From positions 1 through 64,000 of the forward strand of contig JAILZT010000001.1 in NCBI GenBank assembly GCA_023512345.1: DNA of 64,000 nucleotides, read 5' to 3'. The stretch comes from Paenibacillus sp. (GTDB taxonomy: Bacteria; Bacillota; Bacilli; Paenibacillales; Paenibacillaceae). Both the position numbers and the translations under genes were made by a program. This document shows, piece by piece, positions 18,416 through 27,835 of this stretch (its first letter is position 1; each line of letters starts with the position of its first letter). The notes beneath the pieces are model-generated. The model was not told where the DNA came from, did no database searches, and saw only the letters and a program-made list of their open reading frames with translations.

Positions 18416-20857
18416 TTAATGTACAGGGATCTCAACCGATGCGGAATTCAGTCCGTCAATATTAACCATCAATGTCGACACTCCAGATTGATAGCCCGCA
18501 CGAACAATGGCAAGCAGTCTTCCTTTATACGAGGTAAATTCACCTTTCGTATAGTTCTCTGTGGTTTGCGGTCTGCCCGTACCGAATGCTGCCAGCGTTG
18601 CCGCACCATCCGTCTTGGCAGTTGCTTTCAGCTCAGCTGTTGGAACCAATCTGCCTTCCGAGTCGATGATTTCGACTACCGCGTAAATTAACGATTGACC
18701 GTCCGCTGCAAGCTCCTTCTTGTCGGGAACAACCCTTATTCCTTCGGGTTTACCTGCGGTGAGCAGTTTATCGGATGAAATGCACTTGCCTTCGGTATAA
18801 CTTACTGCTTCCAAGGTACCCGGTTCATATACAAGTTCAAAACTGGCTGTATATCTGTTCGTCTTCCCGGCCGGCTTTCTGCCGAGACTCTTCCCATTCA
18901 GAATCAGCTCCACTTCTTCAGCTCTAGAGTAGATATCTACCTGTATCGGCATATGCTCTGAACCCGTCCAACTCCAATGATGTTCGCATTCCGGCCACCC
19001 CCATCTGCTCAGAATCTCCAACTTCCCGTAGTTTTCCGGATTCCTCGCAGCTATGAAGGTCTCATCAGAGCCCCAAACGATTTTTCGGTAGAATAGCTGA
19101 GGACGTGCCAAACCGCAAAGATCGAAGTCTGAGCAATTAGCCGCTCGCCAAGGATATGGAGAGCTGCCAATACTGTTATAAGTATTGAAGGTTTCGTCCG
19201 GGTGGACATATTTCACTTTTCCAAGCCCCGCTTCGCCAAGGTAATCATGGCTCGTCCATACGAAATCACCAATTACGTGGGGAAACCGTTCTACATCGTG
19301 CCAGTACTTATCGGTCTGAGGCGGCATGCTTTCAGTGCCGCAGATCACTCGGTTCGGAAAGTTCTCAACTGCATTCTCATAGTGATAATTCAAATAATTA
19401 TATCCGACGACGTCTAAAGGTGCTGCGAAGGCTTCCGAATAGTCGGCCCAGATTCTCATCCCAAAATCAGTATCATAATTCGGAGTGAAGCCTCCCCCAT
19501 CTTCAAGCAGCAGAGACATTTCCTCGTAAAAAGTTACAGTGTCTTCATCATCAAGGCCGTTAAAGAAAGAGCATAACGAATTCGTGACCAGCCGGGTAGG
19601 ATCGAGTTCACGCACTCGTGCCGCCAACTGCGCTGCCAGACGGTAGCCGTCTGACATTCCTCCGCGTTCCAGCACCTCGTTGCCCGTTGCCCACATGATG
19701 ATACTCGGATGGTTCCGGTCACGAAGCATAAATGTTTCCAGATCCTTCTCCCAATTCTCTGCGAAGTATAGACTATAATCTTGAGCGTTTTTCTCCATCG
19801 TCCAAACGTCGAACGCCTCGTTAATAACCAACAGTCCTAAACAGTCACAAGCATCAAGTAAATCTCGTGACATCGGATTATGGGCAAATCGAATAGCATT
19901 ATATCCGTTTTCTTTGTGCAGCTTCATTTTCCGGAATTCACTGTCCTTAAACGAAGCTGCGCCTAGAATGCCATTGTCATGATGGACGCAGCCGCCTTTA
20001 AGCTTAAGGGAACGCCCATTTATCATAAATCCGTTAAGTGGATCAACGGATATCGTTCGTATCCCAAATTGGGTGCTATCGTGATCTACAACTGACTCTT
20101 TGTCAGCCAACTCTGCTGTGATTTTATACAGATTTGGGCTGTCGATATCCCAAAGTTCTGCCTGTGCAACCGCAATTGTGACCCGGCCAACAGTCTTCTC
20201 TCCAGCAGACAAATGCACTTTCACTCGACCGGTTCCTGCGTTGGTTCCGGAGGTTTCCTTTGTCATCTTGATGTTCAACCATAAATCGGCGGCAACGGCT
20301 GTAGAATTTTCAACCGTTGTTTCGACAATGACAAATGCGGTTCCGTTTACAATATGAGAGGTATGGGCGAAAATACCCCACGGAGCGATATGCACCTTCG
20401 GGGCGGCAAGCAAATCGACATGACGGTAAAGGCCGGAGCCCGAGTACCAGCGTGCATTCGGTTGGGCTCCGTTATTGACAGTAACCATAAGATTATTAGG
20501 TCTGCCTGGCTTCAAAAATGGCGTAAGGTCAGCGTGGAACGGAGAATAGCCGTAATGATGTTTCGTAACGACATGCCCGTTCAATTTAACAGTCGCGTTC
20601 ATGTATACACCGTCAAATTCCACCATAACCCTTTTGTCCGCATATTCTTCGGGAATGTCAAGAATCTTGGTATAGGTCCCGATTTCTCCATCGTAATAAC
20701 CCGTTAATGATCCTCCCGGCGACTCTGGTTTTGTATCTGTCTCAATCATGAAGTCATGAGGCAAATTCACTGGTCTTCCTGGCCGACTGAAGCCGGGTAT
20801 TACCGATGGTACTCCATGGTAAAACTTCCAATCCCGGTCGATGTTGTCTCTAATCAC
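18416..20857 (-). CDS. GH2-family glycosidase (beta-galactosidase-like)
   Basis: An 813-residue GH2 enzyme with no signal peptide, so cytoplasmic. Domains: an N-terminal sugar-binding jelly roll (about 1-160, with NLPHDF), an immunoglobulin-like domain (160-270), and a TIM barrel (270-560). The barrel holds the acid/base in WATGNEVLERG (about residue 391) and the nucleophile in ICGTESMPP (about 507). Extra beta domains of the DUF4982 and Big type follow to the end. It starts at a GTG with GGAG upstream, 17 bases after the GH3 gene, and its stop lies 20 bases before the GH94 start. It would remove a terminal beta-galactosyl or related residue; the substrate is not certain. Confidence 0.9.
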   Translation of the reverse strand: MIRDNIDRDWKFYHGVPSVIPGFSRPGRPVNLPHDFMIETDTKPESPGGSLTGYYDGEIGTYTKILDIPEEYADKRVMVEFDGVYMNATVKLNGHVVTKHHYGYSPFHADLTPFLKPGRPNNLMVTVNNGAQPNARWYSGSGLYRHVDLLAAPKVHIAPWGIFAHTSHIVNGTAFVIVETTVENSTAVAADLWLNIKMTKETSGTNAGTGRVKVHLSAGEKTVGRVTIAVAQAELWDIDSPNLYKITAELADKESVVDHDSTQFGIRTISVDPLNGFMINGRSLKLKGGCVHHDNGILGAASFKDSEFRKMKLHKENGYNAIRFAHNPMSRDLLDACDCLGLLVINEAFDVWTMEKNAQDYSLYFAENWEKDLETFMLRDRNHPSIIMWATGNEVLERGGMSDGYRLAAQLAARVRELDPTRLVTNSLCSFFNGLDDEDTVTFYEEMSLLLEDGGGFTPNYDTDFGMRIWADYSEAFAAPLDVVGYNYLNYHYENAVENFPNRVICGTESMPPQTDKYWHDVERFPHVIGDFVWTSHDYLGEAGLGKVKYVHPDETFNTYNSIGSSPYPWRAANCSDFDLCGLARPQLFYRKIVWGSDETFIAARNPENYGKLEILSRWGWPECEHHWSWTGSEHMPIQVDIYSRAEEVELILNGKSLGRKPAGKTNRYTASFELVYEPGTLEAVSYTEGKCISSDKLLTAGKPEGIRVVPDKKELAADGQSLIYAVVEIIDSEGRLVPTAELKATAKTDGAATLAAFGTGRPQTTENYTKGEFTSYKGRLLAIVRAGYQSGVSTLMVNIDGLNSASVEIPVH

Positions 20858-20874
20858 TGTCCTCAGCTCCGTTA

Positions 20875-23352
20875 TTATTGTGCTGCAATCATTACCTTTG
20901 ATGAAAATACCTTCCGATCAACAATAAGTTTGTCACCTGTAATCTCAAAGGCACCTTTTAGTCGAATATCTTGCGATGAAGACCCTATAAATACTTCCAT
21001 CATCCCAGGTTCCACAACTTGATCCATATTCAAGTCATGAAATGCCAGTTGTTTCATGTTCACTTTAAAGGCAACTTTCTTTGTTTCGTTAACACCCAGG
21101 GTAACCCGTGCAAATCCAACCAGCTGCTTCACAGGTCTTGCAACACTGCTCACTTTATCCCGGATATAAACCTGAACCACTTCATCCCCGGCAATTTGTC
21201 CCACATTTCTCAGCTTAAATTCTAAGTTCAATTCACCGTCTGCCTGAACTGTGCCGTCCTGTACTAATTCGCTGTAATCAAATTGTGTATAGCTTAATCC
21301 ATGTCCAAACGGATATAACGGTGCATTTTGATTGGTTTTAATGTATGAAGCCCATTCATTAATATCAATATAGAGGGGCAGCCTGCTGTTATACATTGGA
21401 ATCTGGCCTACTTCTTTCACAATGGTTACCGGCAGCTTTCCGCTAGGATTGGTTCTACCTGTAAGGATATTCACGATAGCTTCAGCTCCAGACTGTGCCG
21501 GAAGCCATGAATACAAGACCGCTTTACTGTGTTCGCTTACAAAAGGTATAGATAACGGCCTGCCATCAATAATGACCGAAATAACAGGTTTATTCAGCTT
21601 AAATACTTCTTCCATCATTTCAAGTTGAGGCTTCTCAAGACCAATGTTGATGTTATCTTTGTTCTCGCCGCAAGTAGCTTCAGGATCAATCATGCTCTCT
21701 TTGCCGCCCAATACTGCGATTACAATATCCGCCTGTTGAACCGCAGCCTTTACTGCTTCAATCCCTCCATCTATAGACTTGAACATACTGCAGCCTTTGC
21801 CGTACAGCACATGATCCTTCCCGAACTCTTCTTCCATCACATCTTTTACAGATTTACAATCCGGATAGAATAATTGAACAAATTCTTCGTTCGTTTTATA
21901 GACTCTTTTCGAGGAATCATCCGAATTCAAGTTTTCCCTGAGCATATTCATAATGATTTCTCTTTGTTCAGGGGATGGCTGGTCCTCAAATTCAATTCCC
22001 ATCAGTTTTAATGACTCTTTATTGTCGGTAATGGTCCCTGTATAAATCATTCTGAGGAAAGTGTCTTCTTCAGATTTGTCAAAATCACTGCTTTTTGTGC
22101 TAGCTGATCCTACCGATGAATATCCCCCAAAGAAGTTAGTTTTAGTATCTGAGTTGGGTCCGATCAGCGCTATTTTCAGGTTCTTTTTGAGCGGCAATAT
22201 ATTGTCCACATTTTTCACCAGTACCATCGATTTCTCAGCAATCTCCAGTGATAATTCTGCATTCTCCGCTTTTTTAATTTCATTGAAGAAATCGCCATCT
22301 TCATAAGGGTTTTCGAACAGCCCCAATGTGAATTTGGTCTCTAGAACCCGTCTAAGCGAGATGTCGATATGTGCCTCATCAAGTTCACCTGACTCAACCG
22401 CTTCTACCAAGTGCTGGTAACACTGGTTCCCAGGTTGTTCTACATCCATTCCAGCTTTTAAGGCTAGTATTCCCGCCTCTTTAGCATCTTCTGCCACTCT
22501 ATACCGTAAAAATGCATGCGTGATACTGCCGTAATCAGCTACAACTAGTCCTTGAAAGCCCAGCTTATTTCTTAAAATGTCTGTTAGAAGCCATTTTGAC
22601 GTAGACACTGCCTGCTCATTCAACATCCCGTAACTGTTCATTACAGCTTTTATGTTTGCCTCGTGAATTGCAGCCTCAAAAGGGAAGCAATAACTATCCA
22701 ACAGTTTTCTATCGGATATTTGCTGTTCTCCGCCACCTCTTCCCCCTTCAGCATTTCCATAACCGACAAAATGCTTGGCGGTAGCCATTACCTCATTGTC
22801 GCCTTGTATTCCTTTGACAAAATCAACACCCATTTGCGCAACTAAATAAGGGTCTTCTCCGTAGGTTTCACCAACTCTTCCGAATCTCGGATCTCTCGCC
22901 AAGTCGAACAGCGGGGAATGTACAGCCTTGAATCCAAAAGCCGTTAATTGTTTTTTTACTACCTCACCCATTTTTTGTGCCAAAGCGGGATCCCAAGTAG
23001 AAGCGAGATTAAGAGACTGTGGAAATGTTGTTGCACTGGGTATCTGCGCACCAGATATCCCTTCACTATGAAACAGCCCCGGAATCCCTAATCTCGTTTC
23101 CTCCACAAGAAATTTTTGTATGCCTTTTATAGTCTCCTTATCCTTTTCAAGGTCACCCGTAAAGGAATCATTTAAAAAGCTTACCGTCCCAATTCCATCC
23201 TTTAATTTTTCGGTTCTGGAATCATAAACGGATTCTCCTCCGTATGAATTTGCACAATATAACTGGGCTACTTTCTCCTTTAGTGTCATTCTTCCTATTA
23301 AATCATCGATTCTCTCTTGAATAGACTTGCTGTCATCTTTGTAGATCATCAT
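20875..23352 (-). CDS. GH3-family beta-glycosidase
   Basis: An 825-residue GH3 enzyme without a signal peptide. The N-terminal barrel contains the substrate-binding KHFVGYG and RDPRFGRVGETYGEDPYLV segments and the catalytic nucleophile in VVADYGS (about residue 272). It is followed by the alpha/beta sandwich domain and a C-terminal fibronectin-III-like domain (YPFGHGLSYTQFDYS onwards). HSEGISGAQIPSATTFPQ resembles the beta-xylosidase/beta-glucosidase branch. It is first in the GH3-GH2-GH94 operon, with AGGAGG before its ATG, and is driven by AAGTCGT promoter copy 3 about 60 bases upstream. The sandwich has an insert with several charged segments (about 430-520). Confidence 0.92.
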   Translation of the reverse strand: MMIYKDDSKSIQERIDDLIGRMTLKEKVAQLYCANSYGGESVYDSRTEKLKDGIGTVSFLNDSFTGDLEKDKETIKGIQKFLVEETRLGIPGLFHSEGISGAQIPSATTFPQSLNLASTWDPALAQKMGEVVKKQLTAFGFKAVHSPLFDLARDPRFGRVGETYGEDPYLVAQMGVDFVKGIQGDNEVMATAKHFVGYGNAEGGRGGGEQQISDRKLLDSYCFPFEAAIHEANIKAVMNSYGMLNEQAVSTSKWLLTDILRNKLGFQGLVVADYGSITHAFLRYRVAEDAKEAGILALKAGMDVEQPGNQCYQHLVEAVESGELDEAHIDISLRRVLETKFTLGLFENPYEDGDFFNEIKKAENAELSLEIAEKSMVLVKNVDNILPLKKNLKIALIGPNSDTKTNFFGGYSSVGSASTKSSDFDKSEEDTFLRMIYTGTITDNKESLKLMGIEFEDQPSPEQREIIMNMLRENLNSDDSSKRVYKTNEEFVQLFYPDCKSVKDVMEEEFGKDHVLYGKGCSMFKSIDGGIEAVKAAVQQADIVIAVLGGKESMIDPEATCGENKDNINIGLEKPQLEMMEEVFKLNKPVISVIIDGRPLSIPFVSEHSKAVLYSWLPAQSGAEAIVNILTGRTNPSGKLPVTIVKEVGQIPMYNSRLPLYIDINEWASYIKTNQNAPLYPFGHGLSYTQFDYSELVQDGTVQADGELNLEFKLRNVGQIAGDEVVQVYIRDKVSSVARPVKQLVGFARVTLGVNETKKVAFKVNMKQLAFHDLNMDQVVEPGMMEVFIGSSSQDIRLKGAFEITGDKLIVDRKVFSSKVMIAAQ

Positions 23353-23411
23353 TTACCTCCTAGTGCTTATTATTCCGTTTTAACGTACAAAAAGGACCTC
23401 ATATTAATTCA

Positions 23412-23477
23412 AGTTTACAAGGAGCCATGAACCAGCTCTACTCAATAAACGACCTTTCATTGCTCATTTGACGACTT
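23412..23477 (-). promoter_or_regulatory. AAGTCGT direct-repeat promoter, copy 3 (GH3-GH2-GH94 operon)
   Basis: Minus strand: AAGTCGT (23471-23477), AGGTCGT (23449-23455, period 22), GAGTAGA (23437-23443), 19 nt, TAAACT as -10 (23412-23417). The distal repeat touches the stop codon of the upstream GH3 gene. Confidence 0.8.
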
Positions 23478-26047
23478 TATAACCGAACTGTCTGTATAAG
23501 CTCAAATGATGCTTCCTTCACATCAGAGGAACTCGAACCGATGTATATCTTGAAATCGCCCGGTTCAGCCCCATACTTCAGATCCGGATTCCAGTACACT
23601 AAATCCGCCGTGGTAATACTGAAATAAATCTCTTTCGCTTCACCTGGCGCTAAATTCACTTTCTCGAATCCCTTTAGCTCCTTTACAGGACGAACTACGC
23701 TGCCATAAATATCCTGAATGTACATCTGAACGGTTTCTTCTCCCGGCAGCGCACCTGTATTGGTAACCGTTACGCTGGCCTTAATCGATTCCGAATCCGT
23801 CATCTTCGTTTGCGATAAGTGAATGTCCGAAATCTCAAACGTCGTATAGCTTAGGCCGTAACCGAACGGGTATAGCGGCTCATTGGAACCATCGATATAT
23901 CTGGAAAAGAATTTTTCTCCTTTATTGCTTTCCGTTACCGGTCGTCCTGTTTTATAGTGGCTATAGTATACCGGTACTTGTCCGATATGGGCGGGAAAAC
24001 TCATTGTCAGTTTGCCCGAAGGATTATAGTCGCCTAAGAGCACATCGGCAATGGCATGCCCGGCTTGTGATCCGAGGAACCACGTCTCAACAATGGCATC
24101 CACATGCTGCTCGAACCAATCCAATACCAGCGGTCTTCCATTGGTCAGAACCAGTACAATCGGCTTGCCCACACGAACGATGGCCTCCGCAAGCTCCTGC
24201 TGCACCTTCGGCAACGTTATATCCATGCGGGACGCCGCCTCGCCAGACATTTCACTGCTCTCTCCAAGTGCCAGAATGACGATATCCGATTGTTCCGCCG
24301 CGGCAACAGCCCGTTCGATTCCCCCATCCACAGCTTCTTCAACCTTACATCCTGCTTCCATCAGCAGATGAGTCCTTGGAAATCCTTTCTCTTCCAGACC
24401 CTCTCTCAGCGTAACCGTCTCCTTCGAATACCGGGACCACTGCCAGGGGCCCAGCATATCCTTGCTATCACCAAAGGGACCAATGACCGCCAGCTTTTGT
24501 TTCTTGTCTGCAAGCGGGAGAGCGCCGTTATTCTTCAACAGGACAATAGACTTCTGAGCTAACTTTCGGCTTGCCTCTAAATGCATCGGATGGAAGTGGT
24601 ATTCCTTCTCTTTCTCCGGACGAACATAACGGAACGGATCATCCATTATGCCGATCTTATACTTAAAGTTCAGTATGCGCCGTACGGCTTCATTGAGTTG
24701 TTCTTCCACAACGAAGCCCCGTTCAATTAATTCATGAAGATGGTCATACGAACGCGTCACCATTTCTATATCCATGGTTGCCTCAAGCGCCTTCTGGGCT
24801 GCTTCTTTACTGTCTTTTGCGTTTCCATGAGCGACAATTTCATCAATGGCACCATAATCCGAGATCAATATCCCGTCAAAGCCCAGCTCTTGTCTTAACA
24901 AATCATTAAGGAGATAGCGGCTTGCTGCCACCGGAACGCCTTGGTAGTTATTGAAGGAATTCATAACCGACCCGGCTCCGGCATCAATCCCCGCCTGGAA
25001 TGGCGGCAAGAATACATTGCGGAGTGTGCCTTCCGAAATATCCACTGTATTGTAATCCCGGCCTGCCTCTGCAGCCCCGTATGCCACGAAATGCTTCAAA
25101 CAAGCAATGATCGTCTCCGGATCAAACAGGCTGTCCCCTTGGAATCCTTCGACTTGAGCTTTGGCGATTAGGCTGCCCAGATAGGGATCTTCGCCAGCAC
25201 CTTCCACGACACGGCCCCATCTAGGGTCTCTGGTTACATCAACCATTGGTCCGTGATTATACGTTATACCAGTAGCACTAGCTTCTTTCGAGGCAATCGC
25301 GTTAGCTTCTTTGATTGCTGCCAGATCCCAACTGCAGGACCAGGCAAGCGGTACCGGAAATATCGTCTGAAAACCGTGAATGACGTCAAAGTTAAATAAC
25401 AACGGGATACCGTGGGGGGACCGTTCAACCGCGATTTTCTGCAATTCGAACACGCGGTTACTGTTTACGGCAGAGAGTATTGAGCCTACCCGACCTTCCG
25501 TAATCAGTTTTTCTGGCGTTTCAGACTCGATGTCTGATCCAAGGGAGAGGTTTGTAGACATACACTGGCTCATTTGACCGATTTTATCGGTGATGGACAT
25601 CTTGTTAAGCAGGGTTTCTACTGCTTCACGGATCTCTTGATCGTCCCGTGGCTTCACATCGCTTTTCCGGTAAGGAGAGAGCGTTGAAATCAACAAATCT
25701 TCGAGAGATGGACCGTTCCCTCTCGTACCCTTCACGAAGAAGAGCTCCTGGTATGGAAGTTTGATACTGCCCTGGAATTCCTCATCCTCAAAGGTCAAAT
25801 CAAATTCGAAAGTTTCGCCGGGGACGAACTGGGAAATTCCTCTGGCTTGCAATAGATTCCTTTCAACTGTCACCGTGTGGATCTCTACTGGAAATGGAAA
25901 AGGCTCCAAAATAACGGATAATAAAAAAGTTTCCTTTTGATCAATGATGAACTGCATCTTTATCGTCGTATCCGGGGTTTGATGCAGAAAATGCCAAGTA
26001 CCGATCATATCATTCAGCTCACTTTCAATATTCTTTTGAGTCATCAT
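23477..26047 (-). CDS. GH3-family beta-glucosidase (BglX-like) with extra N-terminal domain
   Basis: An 856-residue GH3 enzyme. About 110 N-terminal residues form an additional, beta-rich domain that I do not recognise (MIGTWHFLHQTP onwards). The catalytic barrel follows, with KHFVAYGAAEAGRDYNTVDI and the nucleophile in ILISDYGAIDE (about residue 396), then the alpha/beta sandwich and the fibronectin-III-like end (YPFGYGLSYTTFEIS). It resembles BglX-type beta-glucosidases but lacks their signal peptide. No Shine-Dalgarno is visible before the ATG; instead a perfect 15-bp hairpin ends 12 bases upstream. It lies downstream of binding protein gene 26132 and may be expressed with it. Confidence 0.9.
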   Translation of the reverse strand: MMTQKNIESELNDMIGTWHFLHQTPDTTIKMQFIIDQKETFLLSVILEPFPFPVEIHTVTVERNLLQARGISQFVPGETFEFDLTFEDEEFQGSIKLPYQELFFVKGTRGNGPSLEDLLISTLSPYRKSDVKPRDDQEIREAVETLLNKMSITDKIGQMSQCMSTNLSLGSDIESETPEKLITEGRVGSILSAVNSNRVFELQKIAVERSPHGIPLLFNFDVIHGFQTIFPVPLAWSCSWDLAAIKEANAIASKEASATGITYNHGPMVDVTRDPRWGRVVEGAGEDPYLGSLIAKAQVEGFQGDSLFDPETIIACLKHFVAYGAAEAGRDYNTVDISEGTLRNVFLPPFQAGIDAGAGSVMNSFNNYQGVPVAASRYLLNDLLRQELGFDGILISDYGAIDEIVAHGNAKDSKEAAQKALEATMDIEMVTRSYDHLHELIERGFVVEEQLNEAVRRILNFKYKIGIMDDPFRYVRPEKEKEYHFHPMHLEASRKLAQKSIVLLKNNGALPLADKKQKLAVIGPFGDSKDMLGPWQWSRYSKETVTLREGLEEKGFPRTHLLMEAGCKVEEAVDGGIERAVAAAEQSDIVILALGESSEMSGEAASRMDITLPKVQQELAEAIVRVGKPIVLVLTNGRPLVLDWFEQHVDAIVETWFLGSQAGHAIADVLLGDYNPSGKLTMSFPAHIGQVPVYYSHYKTGRPVTESNKGEKFFSRYIDGSNEPLYPFGYGLSYTTFEISDIHLSQTKMTDSESIKASVTVTNTGALPGEETVQMYIQDIYGSVVRPVKELKGFEKVNLAPGEAKEIYFSITTADLVYWNPDLKYGAEPGDFKIYIGSSSSDVKEASFELIQTVRL

Positions 26048-26059
26048 GTATAGACAGTA

Positions 26060-26098
26060 TTTAAAAGAGCGCAGAAATGCCTACTGCGCTCTTTTAAA
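26060..26098 (-). terminator. Perfect 15-bp hairpin between binding protein and GH3 genes
   Basis: TTTAAAAGAGCGCAG (26060-26074) pairs with CTGCGCTCTTTTAAA (26084-26098). It may stop or stabilise the binding-protein message, which would give more binding protein than enzyme. Confidence 0.75.
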
Positions 26099-26131
26099 CA
26101 GTATCATGTTAATTTATCTAAGTAGTGCTGA

Positions 26132-27730
26132 TTATTTCTTCTTTGCCAGGAATTCCTCCGCTTGGGTTTCAACCTCAGCTTTGACCTTATCCAGACCAGC
26201 ACTGTTAAGGTTTTTGCTCAGTTCGTCAAAAGCTTTATCCACATCCTTGACAGCACCGATATAAATCGGGTTGGCAAATTGTGTCGAGGCATTGGCCAGG
26301 TTGGCAATCTGCGTCTTGACGTTATCCGAGTTGAAGCTGAAGTCGTTATATGCATAGTCTAAGGTATTATACTCACCCAGCTTAGCCCAAAAATCCGCAT
26401 AAACCTTTGGCCAGGTGCTCATTGGCTTAAACAAAGCCTTGTTCACGAACCAGAAACCTGCAGCATCTGGAGGATAGGAATTTGTATCAGCTGTTACTCC
26501 TTCAGGCAACCCGATTTTACCATCCGGGGTGCTGACATAGTTTTTTCCTTCAATACCGAAATAAGTCAAGTATACATAAGACGGGTCTTCCATGATAAGG
26601 TCCATGGCTTGCATAACACGTTCCGGATTCTTGGAATTAGCCGCAATGGATATTCCAGCACCTATAAAATTCCCCATTGGAACCTTACCGTTTGGCATCA
26701 GGGATGGAATAATATAGCTTTCAATTCCTTTCGCTTCGCCCGCTTCAATTGTGGCAGCAATATCGATACTGTTGCCAAACGCTACTGCAGATTTGCCTTC
26801 CACAAAATTATCCTTAGAACGGATTTTGTTTGCATACGGGTTCTTGTTAACATAACCCTTGTCATACCAATCCTTCATGATGCCGGCAGCATATTTCTGT
26901 GCGCTCAGGTAAGGCTCCTCGACCATGCTATAGATTTTCCCTGTTGGATCTGTAAAATCATAAGTTATCCCTTGGGCCCAAGGTCCTCCTCCAAAGGTTC
27001 CACCTGTGAAACCAATCTTGTCGCGCATTAGATGTTGGTAAGGCGTCGGTAAATCAACCTGTGAATCCAGGTTTAGTCCTATCATATCCGGATGGTTTTT
27101 CTTAACAGCCTCCAGATAAGGACCAATTTCAGAGAAGTGTTTCACCTCCGTGAGACCTGCTTCTGCCATAATATCCTTACGAAGTACAGATACGAAGACA
27201 TTACTGTCTGGGGTGGTTTTCGGAATCATGTAGATTTTACCGTTAACTTTCGCTTCCACCCAAGCGGCAGGATCAATAGCAGCCGATTTCTTTGGCATAT
27301 ATTTGGCGATATCCTCTGGCTTGAGTTCATAAAAGGCACCTTTATTTGCTTGTTCAACATAAGAATTCCAATCTGCAGAAAAGATAAAATCCACATCTTC
27401 GCCTGCAGCCAGCAGCAACGGATACTTCGACTGAACATCCCCCCAGCCGATGTAATTCAGTTCAATGGTAGCATTGATGTCTTTTTTCAGCTTCTCATTA
27501 AGTGCAGTAAGCACCTCTGGCATTCCTTTTGGTGCCTCTCCAAGCAGATATCCTTTCAGAACAACCTCTTTTTGATTGCTTGTCGTTGAATCATTGCTTG
27601 CAGTTGAATCATTGTTTGCCGAGTTTTCATTGTTTGCGTTTCCTTTGGAGCAGGCAGACAACAGCATCGTCAATGACAATAGTATTGTCAGGATGAAGAT
27701 CGCATTTTTCTTAGCCTTTTTCACTTTCAT
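26132..27730 (-). CDS. Extracellular solute-binding lipoprotein (sugar ABC transporter), copy 1
   Basis: A 532-residue binding protein. A lipoprotein signal ends in LLSACSKG (lipidated Cys at about residue 27), followed by a flexible Asn/Ser/Thr linker and a large two-lobed binding domain of the LplA type. It would sit outside the membrane and deliver an oligosaccharide to LplB/LplC-type permeases. A good SD (AGGGGGGA) precedes the ATG. No permease gene is adjacent; the nearest matching pair is at 34962-36839, beside an almost identical copy of this gene. Its promoter at 27779-27835 resembles the one before that permease operon. From the start of the binding domain to nine bases before the stop codon it is identical in DNA to 33284-34876. 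Confidence 0.95.
   Translation of the reverse strand: MKVKKAKKNAIFILTILLSLTMLLSACSKGNANNENSANNDSTASNDSTTSNQKEVVLKGYLLGEAPKGMPEVLTALNEKLKKDINATIELNYIGWGDVQSKYPLLLAAGEDVDFIFSADWNSYVEQANKGAFYELKPEDIAKYMPKKSAAIDPAAWVEAKVNGKIYMIPKTTPDSNVFVSVLRKDIMAEAGLTEVKHFSEIGPYLEAVKKNHPDMIGLNLDSQVDLPTPYQHLMRDKIGFTGGTFGGGPWAQGITYDFTDPTGKIYSMVEEPYLSAQKYAAGIMKDWYDKGYVNKNPYANKIRSKDNFVEGKSAVAFGNSIDIAATIEAGEAKGIESYIIPSLMPNGKVPMGNFIGAGISIAANSKNPERVMQAMDLIMEDPSYVYLTYFGIEGKNYVSTPDGKIGLPEGVTADTNSYPPDAAGFWFVNKALFKPMSTWPKVYADFWAKLGEYNTLDYAYNDFSFNSDNVKTQIANLANASTQFANPIYIGAVKDVDKAFDELSKNLNSAGLDKVKAEVETQAEEFLAKKK
26147..27580. repeat. 1.43-kb identical block, copy 1
   Basis: As far as I can read, 26147-27580 equals 33299-34732 at every base (constant offset 7152). 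Single differences at 26146/33298 and from 27581/34733 mark the edges. Confidence 0.9.
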
Positions 27731-27778
27731 TCCCCCCTAGCTATTTCAGTATGTTTTCCTCTGTCTCTATCTATCCTA

Positions 27779-27835
27779 ATTGTAATTCGCTTGCGAGTTT
27801 GTACCTACGAGAGAAAGTTTCGATTTTCTTTAATT
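27779..27835 (-). promoter_or_regulatory. ATCGAAACTTTC-type promoter, copy 1
   Basis: Minus strand: ATCGAAACTTTC, then TCGTAGG (27804-27810), 19 nt, TACAAT as -10 (27779-27784). The same elements and distances stand at 36877-36930. The GTAG box to -10 distance equals that of the AAGTCGT promoters. Confidence 0.7.

Noticed and set aside
26609..27589. Long plus-strand frames inside binding protein copy 1 (and the same at 33761-34828)
   Set aside because: They are antisense shadows of the binding protein genes; they appear twice only because the DNA is duplicated.
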